A DNA stretch of 64,000 nt from Desulfosarcina ovata subsp. ovata (GCF_009689005.1 NZ_AP021879.1:2046001-2110000), one strand, 5' to 3'. Positions 19,200-28,826 are shown, counted from the first letter of the stretch. A program made the numbers and translations. The notes: generated from the letters alone by a model not told the origin.

Positions 19200-19219
19200 A
19201 AAAAAGGCAGCTTCCTGCC
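19200..19219 (-). terminator. Weak hairpin with T-run upstream of the Crp/Fnr gene
   Basis: On the minus strand a 5-bp stem (GGCAG/CTGCC, loop GAAG) is followed by six T residues. It lies 67 bases upstream of the crp-like start codon, so it could block read-through into that gene or act in its leader. The stem is short and the call is tentative. Confidence 0.35.
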
Positions 19220-19359
19220 TACATCACGGTTGAATGGAAATTTGTTATATTTATTGCAAATTCCACAGGGTATGTCAAGCTACAGACAATTGCCATCAGC
19301 AGCAAAAACACAATCGGATTGCTGCCGGATAAAGCAGCAGTCATCAGGAAACCAGGACC

Positions 19360-20172
19360 ATGGCAGCGGATCACTCATGGCAGGCGTTATTGAATCCGGG
19401 GGCGTCGGACGATTTTTTCGGTATCGAGCAGCCCTCCGGTGTGAACGTCGACGCCAACGGATTCAGCCCGGTCAACGCCTGGTGGATGTCCGAGCTTTCC
19501 AGACTGATCTACCGCCGCGATCAAACCGAAGGTGTGACCAGCAAATTCTCGCGCAACGACTTCCTGGCCCGGGCCGGATTGATCGAACGCCATTTTTTCA
19601 ATCATGTGCACATTCAGGCGGCGCTAATCGAGACCGTCAGCGGTGCGCCATCGGATTTTGCCGCCCTGGTATTCCGCGGCACCGCCGGCCGGCTGAGCAA
19701 CTGGCGCTTCAACGTCGACATCCTTCTCTGTCCATGGCCGTCCGGCGGGATGGTTCACCGGGGATTCAGCCATTTGATCAATGCGGTCTGGGACGCTATC
19801 GCCGCTCCCCTTGGAAACCTCACCAAACCACTGTTTTATACCGGCCACAGCCTGGGAGGGGCATTGGCGACCCTGGCGGCTTCACTTCACGCGCCGCGTG
19901 CCGTTTACACCTTCGGCGCCCCACGCATCGGTGACGCCGCTTTCGCCCGCCACCTATCCAAAGTTCCCGTCTTCAATGTGGTCAACCCCCGGGATATCGT
20001 CACCCAACTTCCTCCGACCGGCCGACGGGCACGTTTTGTCCATGCTGGGACCATCGTGAAAAACGCTGATCGGTTCACCCCGTATCGCCCCCTTGGCCAG
20101 GCGCCTGCTTTTCTTGCCGACCATGCACCGCTGAACTATACGGCGCAACTGCCAATGGCCTTTAAGAACTGA
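19360..20172 (+). CDS. Lipase family (class 3) alpha/beta hydrolase
   Basis: The 270-residue protein matches class 3 lipases. The nucleophile serine sits in YTGHSLGGALATLAA (about residue 163), preceded by the strand FAALVFRGTAGRLSNW and followed by YTFGAPRIGD and NPRDIVTQLPP, which hold the acid residue region. A histidine late in the protein (DHAPLNY) is the probable third triad member. No signal peptide is evident. A second unrelated-type hydrolase follows after 116 bases. Confidence 0.85.
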   Translation: MAADHSWQALLNPGASDDFFGIEQPSGVNVDANGFSPVNAWWMSELSRLIYRRDQTEGVTSKFSRNDFLARAGLIERHFFNHVHIQAALIETVSGAPSDFAALVFRGTAGRLSNWRFNVDILLCPWPSGGMVHRGFSHLINAVWDAIAAPLGNLTKPLFYTGHSLGGALATLAASLHAPRAVYTFGAPRIGDAAFARHLSKVPVFNVVNPRDIVTQLPPTGRRARFVHAGTIVKNADRFTPYRPLGQAPAFLADHAPLNYTAQLPMAFKN

Positions 20173-20288
20173 CGCCCTGTTGCGAAACCGGTTGAAACCG
20201 TCCACCATCCAAGCCGGCGTTGACCTAGGCCGTGGGTTTCTGTTAACTTTTATTGTTCATCATGGCTTAAAGAGAAGGGGCGACCGCC

Positions 20289-21182
20289 ATGCATGCCGAT
20301 TCAACAATCAGGATACCGCAACGGCTGGCGCAATTGGACGGCTACCTGGCGAATACCGAATCGCGATGCGCTGGGATCCGGAAAAGCTGCGAGAAAAAGA
20401 TCGTCTGGTATGGCGGGCGGGTGGAGAAACGGCCCCTGGCCATCGTTTACCTTCACGGTTTTTCGGCCAGTCGCATGGAAACCTGGCCCTTGTGCGACCG
20501 GTTGGCGGCATCGATCGGTGCCAATCTCTTTTACACACGACTGGCCGGACATGGGCAGGACGGCACTGCGCTGGGTGCCGCCCGGGTTGAAGAATGGCTG
20601 GCCGACGGGCTGGAGGCCATGGCCATCGGAGACCGAATCGGCGAACGGATCATCCTCGTGGGCGCCTCCACCGGCGGCACCCTGGCCACCTGGCTGGCGG
20701 CACAGCCGTCGGTAGCGCCCCTGCTGCAACGGCTGATCCTGCTGTCGCCCAACTTCATGCCCAAGAATCCCATGGCTGCTGCAGCCCTCTGGCCACCGTC
20801 ATTCCGGTTGGTCGAAGCATTTTTCGGCAGCTGGCGCTGTTTCAGCGCCGTCAATCGATTGCAAGCCCGCTACTGGACCACGCGCTATCCGCTATGTGCC
20901 GTCGCCAGCATGATGCAAATGGTTAAAAAATCCTGGCGGGCCGACCTTCGTGTCGCCACCATGCCGGTGCTGATGCTGATCAACCCCTGGGACCGGATAA
21001 TCAATGTCAGCCTAGCCCTGGCCCGCTTTATGGGATTTCCCTCTCCCCGTAAGCGATTAATTTTTTTCAGGGCCAATCGCGATCCGGGGCGACATGTACT
21101 GGCAGGTTCGATTCTCTCACCGGAAACCACCGCCACGGTGTTGGGAATCATCCGGAAAAATCTTAACGAAGCACTGAAATGA
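20289..21182 (+). CDS. Alpha/beta hydrolase (Hydrolase_4-like)
   Basis: The 297-residue esterase-like protein shows the oxyanion segment VYLHGFSASRMET, the nucleophile elbow in LVGASTGGTLATWLA (about residue 122) and the late acid segment LMLINPWDRIINVS. The catalytic histidine is most likely in DPGRHVLAGS. Similar proteins are monoacylglycerol lipase-like or carboxylesterases, but the substrate is unknown. The gene converges with mtgA, with seven bases between their ends. Confidence 0.8.
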   Translation: MHADSTIRIPQRLAQLDGYLANTESRCAGIRKSCEKKIVWYGGRVEKRPLAIVYLHGFSASRMETWPLCDRLAASIGANLFYTRLAGHGQDGTALGAARVEEWLADGLEAMAIGDRIGERIILVGASTGGTLATWLAAQPSVAPLLQRLILLSPNFMPKNPMAAAALWPPSFRLVEAFFGSWRCFSAVNRLQARYWTTRYPLCAVASMMQMVKKSWRADLRVATMPVLMLINPWDRIINVSLALARFMGFPSPRKRLIFFRANRDPGRHVLAGSILSPETTATVLGIIRKNLNEALK

Positions 21183-21188
21183 GCATTA

Positions 21189-21899
21189 TCAAACGCCATG
21201 CCGCTCGAGAAATCGTGTGCCGCCAAGCCGATCCATCTGGACCATGATCTGCCAAGTACGCCGGACCACATAGTCCGATGGCCGGGCGGCGGACATGCGG
21301 CGGGGTGAGGGCAGGACCGCGGCCAGCGTGGCGGCCCGGCGCCGGTTCAGCCGGGTGGCCGGGAGACCATAGAAACGCTGGCTGGCCGCCTCGACGCCAA
21401 ACACGCCGCGGCCCATCTCGGCAATGTTCAGATAAACCGTCAGAATCCGCTCCTTTGGCCAGAGCAGTTCCATCAGCAAAGTAAAGTAAACCTCGATCCC
21501 TTTTCTCACATAGCTGGCTCGCGGCCACAGAAAAAGATTTTTGGCCACCTGCTGGCTGATGGTGCTGGCCCCCCGGGGGTGCTTGCGCGTCCGGTTCTCC
21601 TCAATGGCGTTCGTAACCGCCTTTAAATCGATTCCCCAGTGGGCAAAAAAGTTCTGGTCCTCCGAGGCGATGACCGCCAGGGCGGCGTTGGGCGAGATCC
21701 GGTCCATGGGAACCCAGCGATAATCGACGGCCCTGCCGGACAGGCGCTGGCGTAGCATGAAGGCACTGGTTGGCACGGGGACCCACCGAAAAAGCAGGGT
21801 TACCAGCACGGTCAGGATAAAAACGCCGCCGACCACAAGCATCAGCCGTTGCCGAATGCGCCCCCAGAAGGATCGTTGTTTGGTTTTTTTCTTTGCCAT
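21189..21899 (-). CDS. mtgA: Monofunctional biosynthetic peptidoglycan transglycosylase
   Basis: This 236-residue GT51 enzyme polymerises lipid II into glycan chains at the inner membrane. It has one N-terminal membrane helix (LMLVVGGVFILTVLVTLLFR) and the GT51 motifs EDQNFFAHWGID with catalytic glutamate, RGASTISQQVAKNLFLWP, KGIEVYFTLLMELLWPKERI and YLNIAEMGRGVFGVEAASQR. There is no penicillin-binding domain. The ATG at 21899 gives the usual basic leader MAKKKTKQRS; the longer frame has no family match. Confidence 0.93.
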   Translation of the reverse strand: MAKKKTKQRSFWGRIRQRLMLVVGGVFILTVLVTLLFRWVPVPTSAFMLRQRLSGRAVDYRWVPMDRISPNAALAVIASEDQNFFAHWGIDLKAVTNAIEENRTRKHPRGASTISQQVAKNLFLWPRASYVRKGIEVYFTLLMELLWPKERILTVYLNIAEMGRGVFGVEAASQRFYGLPATRLNRRRAATLAAVLPSPRRMSAARPSDYVVRRTWQIMVQMDRLGGTRFLERHGV

Positions 21900-21939
21900 G
21901 GCCAATTTCCCAGAGCCGGTTGGCAGGAAAAATTTCGGT

Positions 21940-22722
21940 TCAGAGAGAATAGAAACGCAGCGCGTTGCTAAAAAACAGTTTTTCTCGCAAGGATTCGGAG
22001 ATTTCCTCATTATTGCGTGCCTGCACCACATCCTCGAAAAACGTACTGCCCGAGTCGGTGTTGCCCATGATCCGCCCGATGCGCGCCGATTCATTGGCCA
22101 GGATCTGCTTCATCTCTGTCCATGCGGTTTTAACCGGGCTGAGCGTGACACCGGACCAGAAGCCGGCATCCAGAACCGACTTTATCGTATCTGCGGTGCA
22201 GTGATCGACGACCAACCGCTGGCAAAGGTCGCCAAAGTCCGCAAGCATGGCCAGCGTGATCGCGGTGATCGCTGCTTTGTTGGCACGGGGCGTGTGCACA
22301 CCGATCACCTTGCCATGGGCCGTCATGCGGCGACCGATTTCAAGCTGGGCAATGAGGATCTCCTTCTCCCTGGCATCGCCGGTCTCAAGGCCGATCTCAC
22401 CGATCCCCAGGCAAAGCGGATCGGCAAGCGACTTCTCCAGCAGGGCGTCGATCTGTTCCGGTTTGAGATCCGGTGGAATCGAACGCGGATGCACACCGGA
22501 CAGGTAGTAACACGCCAGGCCGGCAGCCGCGTGGGTATGGATGCAGGCGGCCTTAGCCGCCAGGCAGTCGGCAAAATGGTCGACTGACTGAACGTTTTCA
22601 AAATAGGCCCAGGACACCACCGCGCAGCGGTTGGCTTTGAGCCACGCAATCCGCTGGGGATGATGCCGGGTGATCAGATCAAGGTGGACGTGGCTGTCGA
22701 GGATGGTTGCCGGTATGGTCAT
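21940..22722 (-). CDS. TatD-like metal-dependent hydrolase
   Basis: The 260-residue protein belongs to the amidohydrolase superfamily of TIM-barrel enzymes. The N-terminal metal motif is DSHVHLDL, followed by SGVHPRSIP, GIGEIGLETGDAREKEILIA with a metal-binding glutamate, IGVHTPRANKA and VVDHC. The last part holds IMGNTDSG. The start MTIPATILD at 22722 fits the family's usual position of the first motif. It is probably transcribed with mtgA 40 bases downstream. The substrate is unknown. Confidence 0.8.
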   Translation of the reverse strand: MTIPATILDSHVHLDLITRHHPQRIAWLKANRCAVVSWAYFENVQSVDHFADCLAAKAACIHTHAAAGLACYYLSGVHPRSIPPDLKPEQIDALLEKSLADPLCLGIGEIGLETGDAREKEILIAQLEIGRRMTAHGKVIGVHTPRANKAAITAITLAMLADFGDLCQRLVVDHCTADTIKSVLDAGFWSGVTLSPVKTAWTEMKQILANESARIGRIMGNTDSGSTFFEDVVQARNNEEISESLREKLFFSNALRFYSL

Positions 22723-23020
22723 GATTGCAGGCCTTTCTTCAAGGGGTACAGCGATTGCCTGACAATAAAACACAACTGGCCGCAAAAGGCTATTGCCAGG
22801 CAGGACTATTCATGAAATAGCGCAAAGTTTTCCATGTTTCCCTCAGTTGAGATTGGGATTTTACCATTTGGCATGGATTGAATCGGGGCGTTGGGTTTCC
22901 GATCAAGCCAGCGATCAGAATAGATCCAAATGCGATTCCCTGACACGCCGGCACTTGGTTATTGAACAATCATCAAATGTCTGCTAATGTGCGCTTTCTT
23001 TCTGTTCGACACACAGTTTA

Positions 23021-23097
23021 AGGCCAGTAGCTCGAATTGGTAGAGCACCGGACTCCAAATCCGGGTGTTGGGGGTTCGAGTCCCTCCTGGCCTGCCA
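23021..23097 (+). tRNA. tRNA-Trp (anticodon CCA)
   Basis: The sequence folds into a standard cloverleaf. The acceptor stem AGGCCAG pairs with CTGGCCT, the discriminator is G and the CCA end is encoded. The anticodon loop CTCCAAA carries CCA. The T loop is GTTCGAGTC and the D arm AGCTCGAATTGGTAGAGC. A strong terminator follows within 15 bases. Confidence 0.95.
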
Positions 23098-23110
23098 ACT
23101 TCACGCCAAA

Positions 23111-23146
23111 GGGAGCGCCGGGCAAACCTGCCCGGCGCTCCCTTTT
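23111..23146 (+). terminator. Factor-independent terminator of tRNA-Trp
   Basis: A 14-bp perfect stem (23111-23124 with 23129-23142), GC-rich, with a 4-base loop is followed by TTTT. It lies directly behind the tRNA gene. Confidence 0.9.
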
Positions 23147-23295
23147 GCATTTCTGCAGCCATTAATTTTTTACGGCTTCCCGCCCTACCTGGTGACAGCG
23201 CCCCAACCATCCGTTCGATCGTTGGGTGGTTTGTGTAGTAGACAGACTGAGCCGCCGTGTTAAATATTATTCATTTTATTTTCATCCATTATCTC

Positions 23296-23324
23296 TTGAC
23301 ATAAATACATCATCTTAATAGTCT
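23296..23324 (+). promoter_or_regulatory. Candidate sigma-70 promoter of the benzoate-CoA ligase gene
   Basis: TTGACA at 23296-23301 is a perfect -35 box. With 17 bases of spacing the -10 would be TAGTCT, which is poor; TAATAG lies close by but at short spacing. The 5' leader would be about 190 bases. No clear copy of the operator found upstream of etfB is present. Confidence 0.45.
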
Positions 23325-23522
23325 CTTAAAAAAAACGAAACGTTGGTTCATAATATGGAACCCCATCAACCAGACCAATATTTTATTTTTAAGGTCCGTA
23401 TATTTTACCGGGCACCGGACGGATGCATTCTGTTTTCTTCATTTCGCCATCAGCGGCATATCAATGGTTCATCGCCGTTACGCACCGATTGCCCCCTAAC
23501 AACTTCAACGCAGGAGGAAAAA

Positions 23523-24697
23523 ATGGATGTCAAAGACTTGATGTTGCGCCCTTGGGAAAGCGGATTTAAGCTGCCGGATACCTTCAACATGGCCAGTCTG
23601 CTTCTGGAACGGCATTTGACAGGAAACCAAGCCGAACGCACGGCGATCATCTACAAAGATGACATCATCTCCTATGGCCGGCTGGGAAGCATGGCCAACC
23701 AGATTGGCAATGCGCTGGGGAACCTGGGGGTCAAGCATGGCGACCGGGTGATTATTCTGCTTCACGATCGCCCCGAGTTTATCGCCCTTTTCCTGGGGGC
23801 CATGAAAATCGGTGCCGTCCCGGTTCCCATCAACATGCTGGCGACGACAAGCGATCTGGATTACTTCATCAGCGACAGTCAGGCATCCGTCGTTGTTATG
23901 GAGAGTGAATTCCATGAAAAGCTGAAATCCGTTATCGCCGGCTCAGCGCATCTCAAAACGGTTGTTGTGTTTGGGGATTCGGTTGATGGTGCGCCCGAAT
24001 TGTCTCAGCTGATGAACGATGCGTCCGATCAGCTGGCGGTCTACCCCACCGCCAAGACCGACCACTCTTACTGGCTTTACACATCGGGCACGACCGGTCG
24101 TCCCAAAGGCGTGATCCATTTTCATAAGGACCTGGCCTATGCGGTCGAAACCTGGGGCCATCATGTGGTCCGGTTTACCCCCCAGGACCGCGTGTTATGC
24201 TCCTCAAAACTCTTTTTCTCCTATGGCCTCAACAACGCTCTCTACCTGCCCCTTTACTACGGCGCCTCGGTCATTCTCAATCCGGATCGCCCGCTTCCGG
24301 AAATCGTTCTTGGTCTGGTTGAAAAGCATAAACCCACGGGTTTCTTCTCTGTTCCCACGGCCTACGGCCAGATGCTTAACCATCTTGAGGAAATCGATCA
24401 GGAGCCCGACATGGGCAGCCTGCGGTTTTGTATCTCGGCCGGCGAAGCCCTGCCCGGCTCGCTTTTCCAGCGCTGGAAGAAAAAGTTCGGAATCGATATT
24501 CTCGATGGTCTGGGATCTTCAGAGGCCGGTTTCATCTATATCTCCAATCGCCCTGGAAAGGTTAAAGAGAATGCCAGCGGATTGGCTCTGCCCGGTTATA
24601 GCATTGAGGTTCGGGATGAAATGGGAGCCGTCTTGCCGACCGGTGAACTGGGAGAATTGTATGTAACCAGTGAAACCCTTTTCGCCGAATACTGGAA
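23523..24697 (+). pseudogene. badA: Benzoate-CoA ligase, 5' part of IS701-interrupted gene
   Basis: This is the large N-terminal domain of an AMP-forming aryl-CoA ligase that makes benzoyl-CoA from benzoate, ATP and CoA. The P-loop is YTSGTTGRPKGVIHFHKD, and the segments SSKLFFSYGLNNALYLPLYY and GLGSSEAGFIYISN are characteristic of benzoate-CoA ligases. The ATG at 23523 has AGGAGG upstream. The frame ends at AEYWN where the IS enters, and translation stops at 24716. Joined to 27015-27438 it gives 532 residues, normal for the family. Without the C-terminal domain and its lysine, adenylation should fail. The specific substrate is inferred from sequence style and the bam neighbourhood. Confidence 0.88.
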
Positions 24698-27010
24698 CAC
24701 TACAGCGAAACATTGATGTTATGAGAGTTGGCCAACATGATCCGTTTTTTCCTGTGTGACGTATACGAAATCAAATTACGGCGCAGGTGATATTGAACAA
24801 TTTCATACATCCCCTCGGAACTCAGCGACCTGAGAGGAAGTACTACAGATAGTATTTTGCGAACCAAGGGAACCGTCAACAACGGAGTTTTTTTTAAAGC
24901 GCAATCTCATCCGCAGCATAAAGTGCAAGGCCAAGAATACGAAGGTCATGTGCCGATGCCAGGCGGTCCAGGAACGGTGTTCGTAGCAATCCATGCCAAC
25001 CTGACTTTTGCCTTCCTGAAAGCACTGTTCAATTGGCCAGCGCATAGTAGAAGCTTTCACCATTTCGGAACGAGAAATTTTTTTGGGAGCATTGGAAATG
25101 GCGTATCTGATTTTACCATCGTCGTTTTGTCGAAAGAAAAGCCATTGTTGATCACCTGCCGGCAATCCGTCGCGAGACATATAAACGCGAATGCGAGCCA
25201 CCTTGGCGATGATGGGTCCCTTGGCACCCTCGGCAACAACGACCGTCTTCCAGGACAGGCGACCGGACTTAGCGATTTCGGATACGGTTCTCGGCTTGGG
25301 TTGACCTGGTAATACTTTCTCTTTGGTGGGATGACGGCCATGCCCTTTATATGGCGGGATGCCCACTTTTGGCTTTTTTGTGAAAACCTGGGTATTGGAC
25401 TTGATTGCGGCAAAGTAAAGCAGATCCTTGGGCAAGGCGTTTAAAAATTCTATGTCACTGCCAAAGGCGGCATCGGCGCCGACCCACTTTGCAGGGTAGT
25501 ATTTCGCTGCGACAATCTCATTGATTAGTCTTAAGGCAATCTGCTGCTTGGTTTCAAAAACGAGATCTTCGGGGACCATGTTGAACCGGCGTCGCTTTTC
25601 CTGCTCGGGAGAAAACCAGCTTTCCGGCATATACAACTGGCAATTGAGCAGGCCATATCCCTTATCGCTTGAGTAGCCAATAAAGACACCGGATTGGCAG
25701 TTCTCTGTTTTTCCCAACGGACCACAATACTGCCGAGCCACACCGACCGATTCTTTGCCTTTTTTGGGAAAATCGCTGGGATCGACGGTAATCATTCCAT
25801 CGGGGGCGGCGATCAACGGCGCCAACATTTCCTGATGAACTCGCAGCATGGTGTCATGGTCCCAACGACCGTTCTTCATGAACATCTGCAGGGAGCGGAC
25901 AGATTTTTGATCGAGAAATTCAAGCGCGATCGGTTCCACGGATTTGGCTTCGGCATTGCTCATGAGTCCGGAAAAATAGGCTAATCCCAGACGGTGATGT
26001 TCGGAGCGTCCGTAAGCATCATGAAAGCATTGATGAAAATCGACGAGCTCTTTTGCAATCGTTTCGAGATCAAAGGGATCGAGATTCAAATCGGCAGTAA
26101 GTTGCGGATGCCATCGACAATGTTCTAAAAGCATGACCAACGCCTCCACTTTGGTTTGGGTGGAAGGGCGATCACACGAAAGGGCGGGCTGTTGTCGGCA
26201 ATCGATAATTTGTCTGAAGTTCGGGTCTAAAACATAAAGGTAAACCTCCTTTGGGTTGCCATGATAGCGATATCCTTTGCCTTGTTTGGTACTGCCCTGC
26301 GTAGGCCCAATGTGCTGCCAGTTGGCGGCTTTATAGCAGGTGCCTGCAAAGTAGCGGTTGTCGACAAACGTTTCCAGAAGCAGGAGTCGATGACTGAAAT
26401 GGCGTAGCCAATCCGCAGGCAACCGCGCGATATTGAGGGCCAAAACATGCGATGCCAGATTATGTAACTGAACCCAGGGCAGGATCAAAAAACGGCTGTT
26501 GGCTGCCAGTTGGTGCAGATGCTGTTTTCGTTGCTCCGGAGACCAACCGATAAAACGATCTCTTGCGGACAGTTTCAATGCCGGCGCGCTCCACGACAAA
26601 CCAGCGACAGGACGGTCTTTTAAAAAAGCCAAGTACTTGAGCCGATGTCCCAGAAGCCGCCGATATCCTAAATAGTGGTGCTGACGGACCCATCGATCCC
26701 ACAATGGTTCCCAGTCCGAACCACTGACGGGTACAACTTTGGCCGGGCCAAAATCCTTTATGGTTCCGGCTATTGCATCGGTGTTGAACGTAGGCGGAAC
26801 CGGCGGCAAAATATCATTTTGTTTTTGAGCTATTTGCATAGCGGCAATGGTGTTGTTAACGGTAAAACGCGACTCCACGGCAGCGGAAAGAACCGCTTTC
26901 AAGCCGACGAACGAACAATGTGCAACGCCGTAGCTTCGATTGATCGCCCTGTTAATTGGAAGCATACATGCTTTTGATTTAATTGTCTACAGCTATCTTG
27001 CGCTGTAGTG
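24698..27010 (-). mobile_element. IS701-type insertion sequence inside the benzoate-CoA ligase gene
   Basis: The element is 2313 bases long with 10-base terminal repeats (CACTACAGCG at the left, CGCTGTAGTG at the right) and an exact 4-base target duplication GGAA at 24694-24697 and 27011-27014. Four-base duplications are usual for IS701. Excision restores the ligase reading frame as YW-NKPDKT. The transposase is antisense to the ligase. Confidence 0.92.
24803..26965 (-). CDS. IS701-family transposase with N-terminal DruA-like (DUF4338) domain
   Basis: The 720-residue protein has two parts. Residues about 85-290 (WVRQHHYLGYRRLLGHRLKY, ARDRFIGWSPEQRKQHLHQL, NSRFLILPWVQLHNLASHVL, GTCYKAANWQHIGPTQG) match the DUF4338 family, which includes DruA of the Druantia phage-defence system. 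Residues about 350-700 are an IS701-type DDE transposase with VDPSDFPKKGKESVGVARQY, GADAAFGSD and RWPIEQCFQEGKSQVG. Both parts look intact. The role of the DruA-like part in transposition is unknown to me; I state it as a domain resemblance by eye. Confidence 0.82.
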   Translation of the reverse strand: MLPINRAINRSYGVAHCSFVGLKAVLSAAVESRFTVNNTIAAMQIAQKQNDILPPVPPTFNTDAIAGTIKDFGPAKVVPVSGSDWEPLWDRWVRQHHYLGYRRLLGHRLKYLAFLKDRPVAGLSWSAPALKLSARDRFIGWSPEQRKQHLHQLAANSRFLILPWVQLHNLASHVLALNIARLPADWLRHFSHRLLLLETFVDNRYFAGTCYKAANWQHIGPTQGSTKQGKGYRYHGNPKEVYLYVLDPNFRQIIDCRQQPALSCDRPSTQTKVEALVMLLEHCRWHPQLTADLNLDPFDLETIAKELVDFHQCFHDAYGRSEHHRLGLAYFSGLMSNAEAKSVEPIALEFLDQKSVRSLQMFMKNGRWDHDTMLRVHQEMLAPLIAAPDGMITVDPSDFPKKGKESVGVARQYCGPLGKTENCQSGVFIGYSSDKGYGLLNCQLYMPESWFSPEQEKRRRFNMVPEDLVFETKQQIALRLINEIVAAKYYPAKWVGADAAFGSDIEFLNALPKDLLYFAAIKSNTQVFTKKPKVGIPPYKGHGRHPTKEKVLPGQPKPRTVSEIAKSGRLSWKTVVVAEGAKGPIIAKVARIRVYMSRDGLPAGDQQWLFFRQNDDGKIRYAISNAPKKISRSEMVKASTMRWPIEQCFQEGKSQVGMDCYEHRSWTAWHRHMTFVFLALHFMLRMRLRFKKNSVVDGSLGSQNTICSTSSQVAEFRGDV

Positions 27011-27014
27011 GGAA

Positions 27015-27438
27015 CAAACCGGACAAAACAGCCGAGACCCTGGTCGATGGCTGGATGCGTACCGGTGATATGGGACATATTGATGAGGACGGATATTTTT
27101 TCTACTCCGCCCGAGCCAATGACTCCATGAAGGTCAGCGGTATCTGGGTCTCTCCGCTGGAAGTAGAAAACGCCCTGCTCAGCCATCCGGCGGTGGCCGA
27201 ATGTGCGGTCGTGGCCATGCAAGATGCCATGGACCTGATCAAACCCAAAGCATTTATCGCCTTAAGAAATGGCCAGGAAGCCGGCGATGACCTTGCCGAC
27301 GCGCTGAAACGCCATGTCAAGGAAAAACTGGCACCCTACAAATATCCCCGCATCATTGAATTCGTGGATGATCTTCCCAAAACCTCGACCGGAAAGATCC
27401 AACGCTTCAAGCTTCGCGAGCAGACGCCGGCATCCTGA
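27015..27438 (+). pseudogene. badA: Benzoate-CoA ligase, 3' part of IS701-interrupted gene
   Basis: This is the small C-terminal domain of the ligase. The hinge DGWMRTGDMGHIDEDGYFFY and the catalytic lysine in KTSTGKIQRFKLRE are present. It reads in frame with the 5' part once the IS and one target copy are removed. On its own it lacks the ATP- and acid-binding domain. A possible start inside the IS end (26983) would add about ten foreign residues. Confidence 0.87.
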
Positions 27439-27762
27439 TAACGACGGACCGTAATGGACGAGATCTATCTGCGCATTTGTACGCTGCTGTTGATTGTATA
27501 AAACGATTACTTGCCTGTCATCCTGCACCTATTTTTATTGACAAGTTATTTCGATGTGGCTAATTAGTTCTTGTAGCTACTTCTTAGCTGTTTTATAACC
27601 ATGAATAACATTTAATATTTGGGACGATGCTGTCCTGACGGCCTTGGGTATCCGTTTCAAATAGTCGACGGCTTGACCGGCATAAAATTTGGTCATACAT
27701 GCGGTGCAGCCAGCTGCAAGGCTTTAAGCCCCATACGGTTTTCCTGGCAAACTATTTTTTCC
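27439..27762. other. Intergenic region between ligase remnant and etfB promoter
   Basis: These 324 bases carry no recognised gene. A 102-codon open frame starting at 27619 runs through the predicted etfB promoter and is not credible as protein. No terminator hairpin for the ligase is obvious. Confidence 0.5.
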
Positions 27763-27810
27763 TTGACAAAACAAGGCTGCATCGGTAGATATAGAGATCA
27801 TTCGTTCTCC
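27763..27810 (+). promoter_or_regulatory. Promoter and IclR-type operator of the etfBA-EMO operon
   Basis: A perfect -35 (TTGACA, 27763-27768) and a -10 (TAGATA, 27786-27791) are 17 bases apart. Immediately downstream lies AGAGATCATTCGTTCTCC (27793-27810), an imperfect version of the palindrome AGAGAACCTCGGTTCTCT found at 33054. In both places the operator starts exactly 30 bases after the first base of the -35 box, covering the expected start point. This placement suits repression. The transcript would have a leader of about 180 bases. Confidence 0.72.
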
Positions 27811-27980
27811 ATAGAGATATACAATCCATTTTCGAAGCGACCCCGGCAGATTACCGGTCTACTCAAGGAATTCGGTAATCCGTGTCGAGAACGATGCGTT
27901 CCATTTAAGGATAAATCAGGTCACTAACATCACATGATTTGAAATATAACCAAAGAAACATCAACGATTAGGAGGACGAC

Positions 27981-28757
27981 TTGAAAATTCTCACCACTTT
28001 AAAAAAGGTAGTTGATGTGGAATTGACCATCAACGTCAAAGATGGAGCCATCGTTGAAGACGGGCTGCAGTACGTGATGAATGCCTGGGACGAGAATGCC
28101 ATCGAATCCGCTGTGCAGCTCAAGGAAAGCAGCAAGGCGGAAACGACGCTGGTCAGCATCGGCGGTGGCGATAACAGCGAAATCATCCGCAAGGCATACG
28201 CCATGGGCATTGAGCAGGGCATTCATGTCGACGATCCCGCTCTGGCCAAGGCCGATTCGTTCGCTTTTGCCAAAGTACTGCAGAAGGTCTTCGAAAAAGG
28301 CCCCTATGATCTGGTGATTACCGGCAAACAGGCTCAGGACACGGACAGCGGCCAGACGGGTATCCTCCTTGCCGAAGCGCTGGGCGTGCCGTGTGTGAGC
28401 AACGTGATTGCCATTGAAACGTTGGACGACCAGAATATAAAGGTGTCCCGCCTGGGTGACGCCGGTACTGAAATTCTCGAAGTGGCCCTGCCCGCCGTGG
28501 TCACCGTAAGTGACAGCATCAATGAACCGCGCCTGCCGCAGCTGCGTGGAATCATGATGGCCAAGAAAAAGAAAATTGAATCCATGGATCTGGCCGGCCT
28601 GGGGCTCACAAGCGACGATGTCGCCAGCCCGAAATCGGAAGTCGTCGAATTTATGGCCACCGAAGCACGCCAGGCCGGAAAGAAATTTGAAGGCGATGCC
28701 GCCAGTATCACCGCCGAAGTGGTCGGCCTCCTGGCCAGTGAAGCCAATGTGTTTTAG
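27981..28757 (+). CDS. etfB: Electron transfer flavoprotein beta subunit
   Basis: This 258-residue ETF small subunit takes electrons from acyl-CoA dehydrogenases together with EtfA. It shows the family's start KILTTLKKVVDVELTINVKD, the AMP/FAD segment DLVITGKQAQDTDSGQTGIL and the ETF-beta closing part RLPQLRGIMMAKKKKIESMD. The start is a TTG at 27981 with AGGAGG seven bases upstream, as the following residues match the family's N-terminus. It is first in an operon with etfA and an EMO-type oxidoreductase. Confidence 0.94.
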   Translation: MKILTTLKKVVDVELTINVKDGAIVEDGLQYVMNAWDENAIESAVQLKESSKAETTLVSIGGGDNSEIIRKAYAMGIEQGIHVDDPALAKADSFAFAKVLQKVFEKGPYDLVITGKQAQDTDSGQTGILLAEALGVPCVSNVIAIETLDDQNIKVSRLGDAGTEILEVALPAVVTVSDSINEPRLPQLRGIMMAKKKKIESMDLAGLGLTSDDVASPKSEVVEFMATEARQAGKKFEGDAASITAEVVGLLASEANVF

Positions 28758-28826
28758 GTCCGCATTTATCGATGATTGACAATCCTCACTGGACATTAAC
28801 CGGATTCAAATAAGGAAAACAATATC

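Noticed and set aside
24803..26965. A complete Druantia defence system
   Set aside because: Only a DruA-like domain is present, fused to a transposase inside clear IS ends; no DruE helicase or other Druantia genes are adjacent.
27619..27927. A 102-codon open frame upstream of etfB
   Set aside because: It runs through the -35, -10 and operator of the etfBA operon and has no coding signature.
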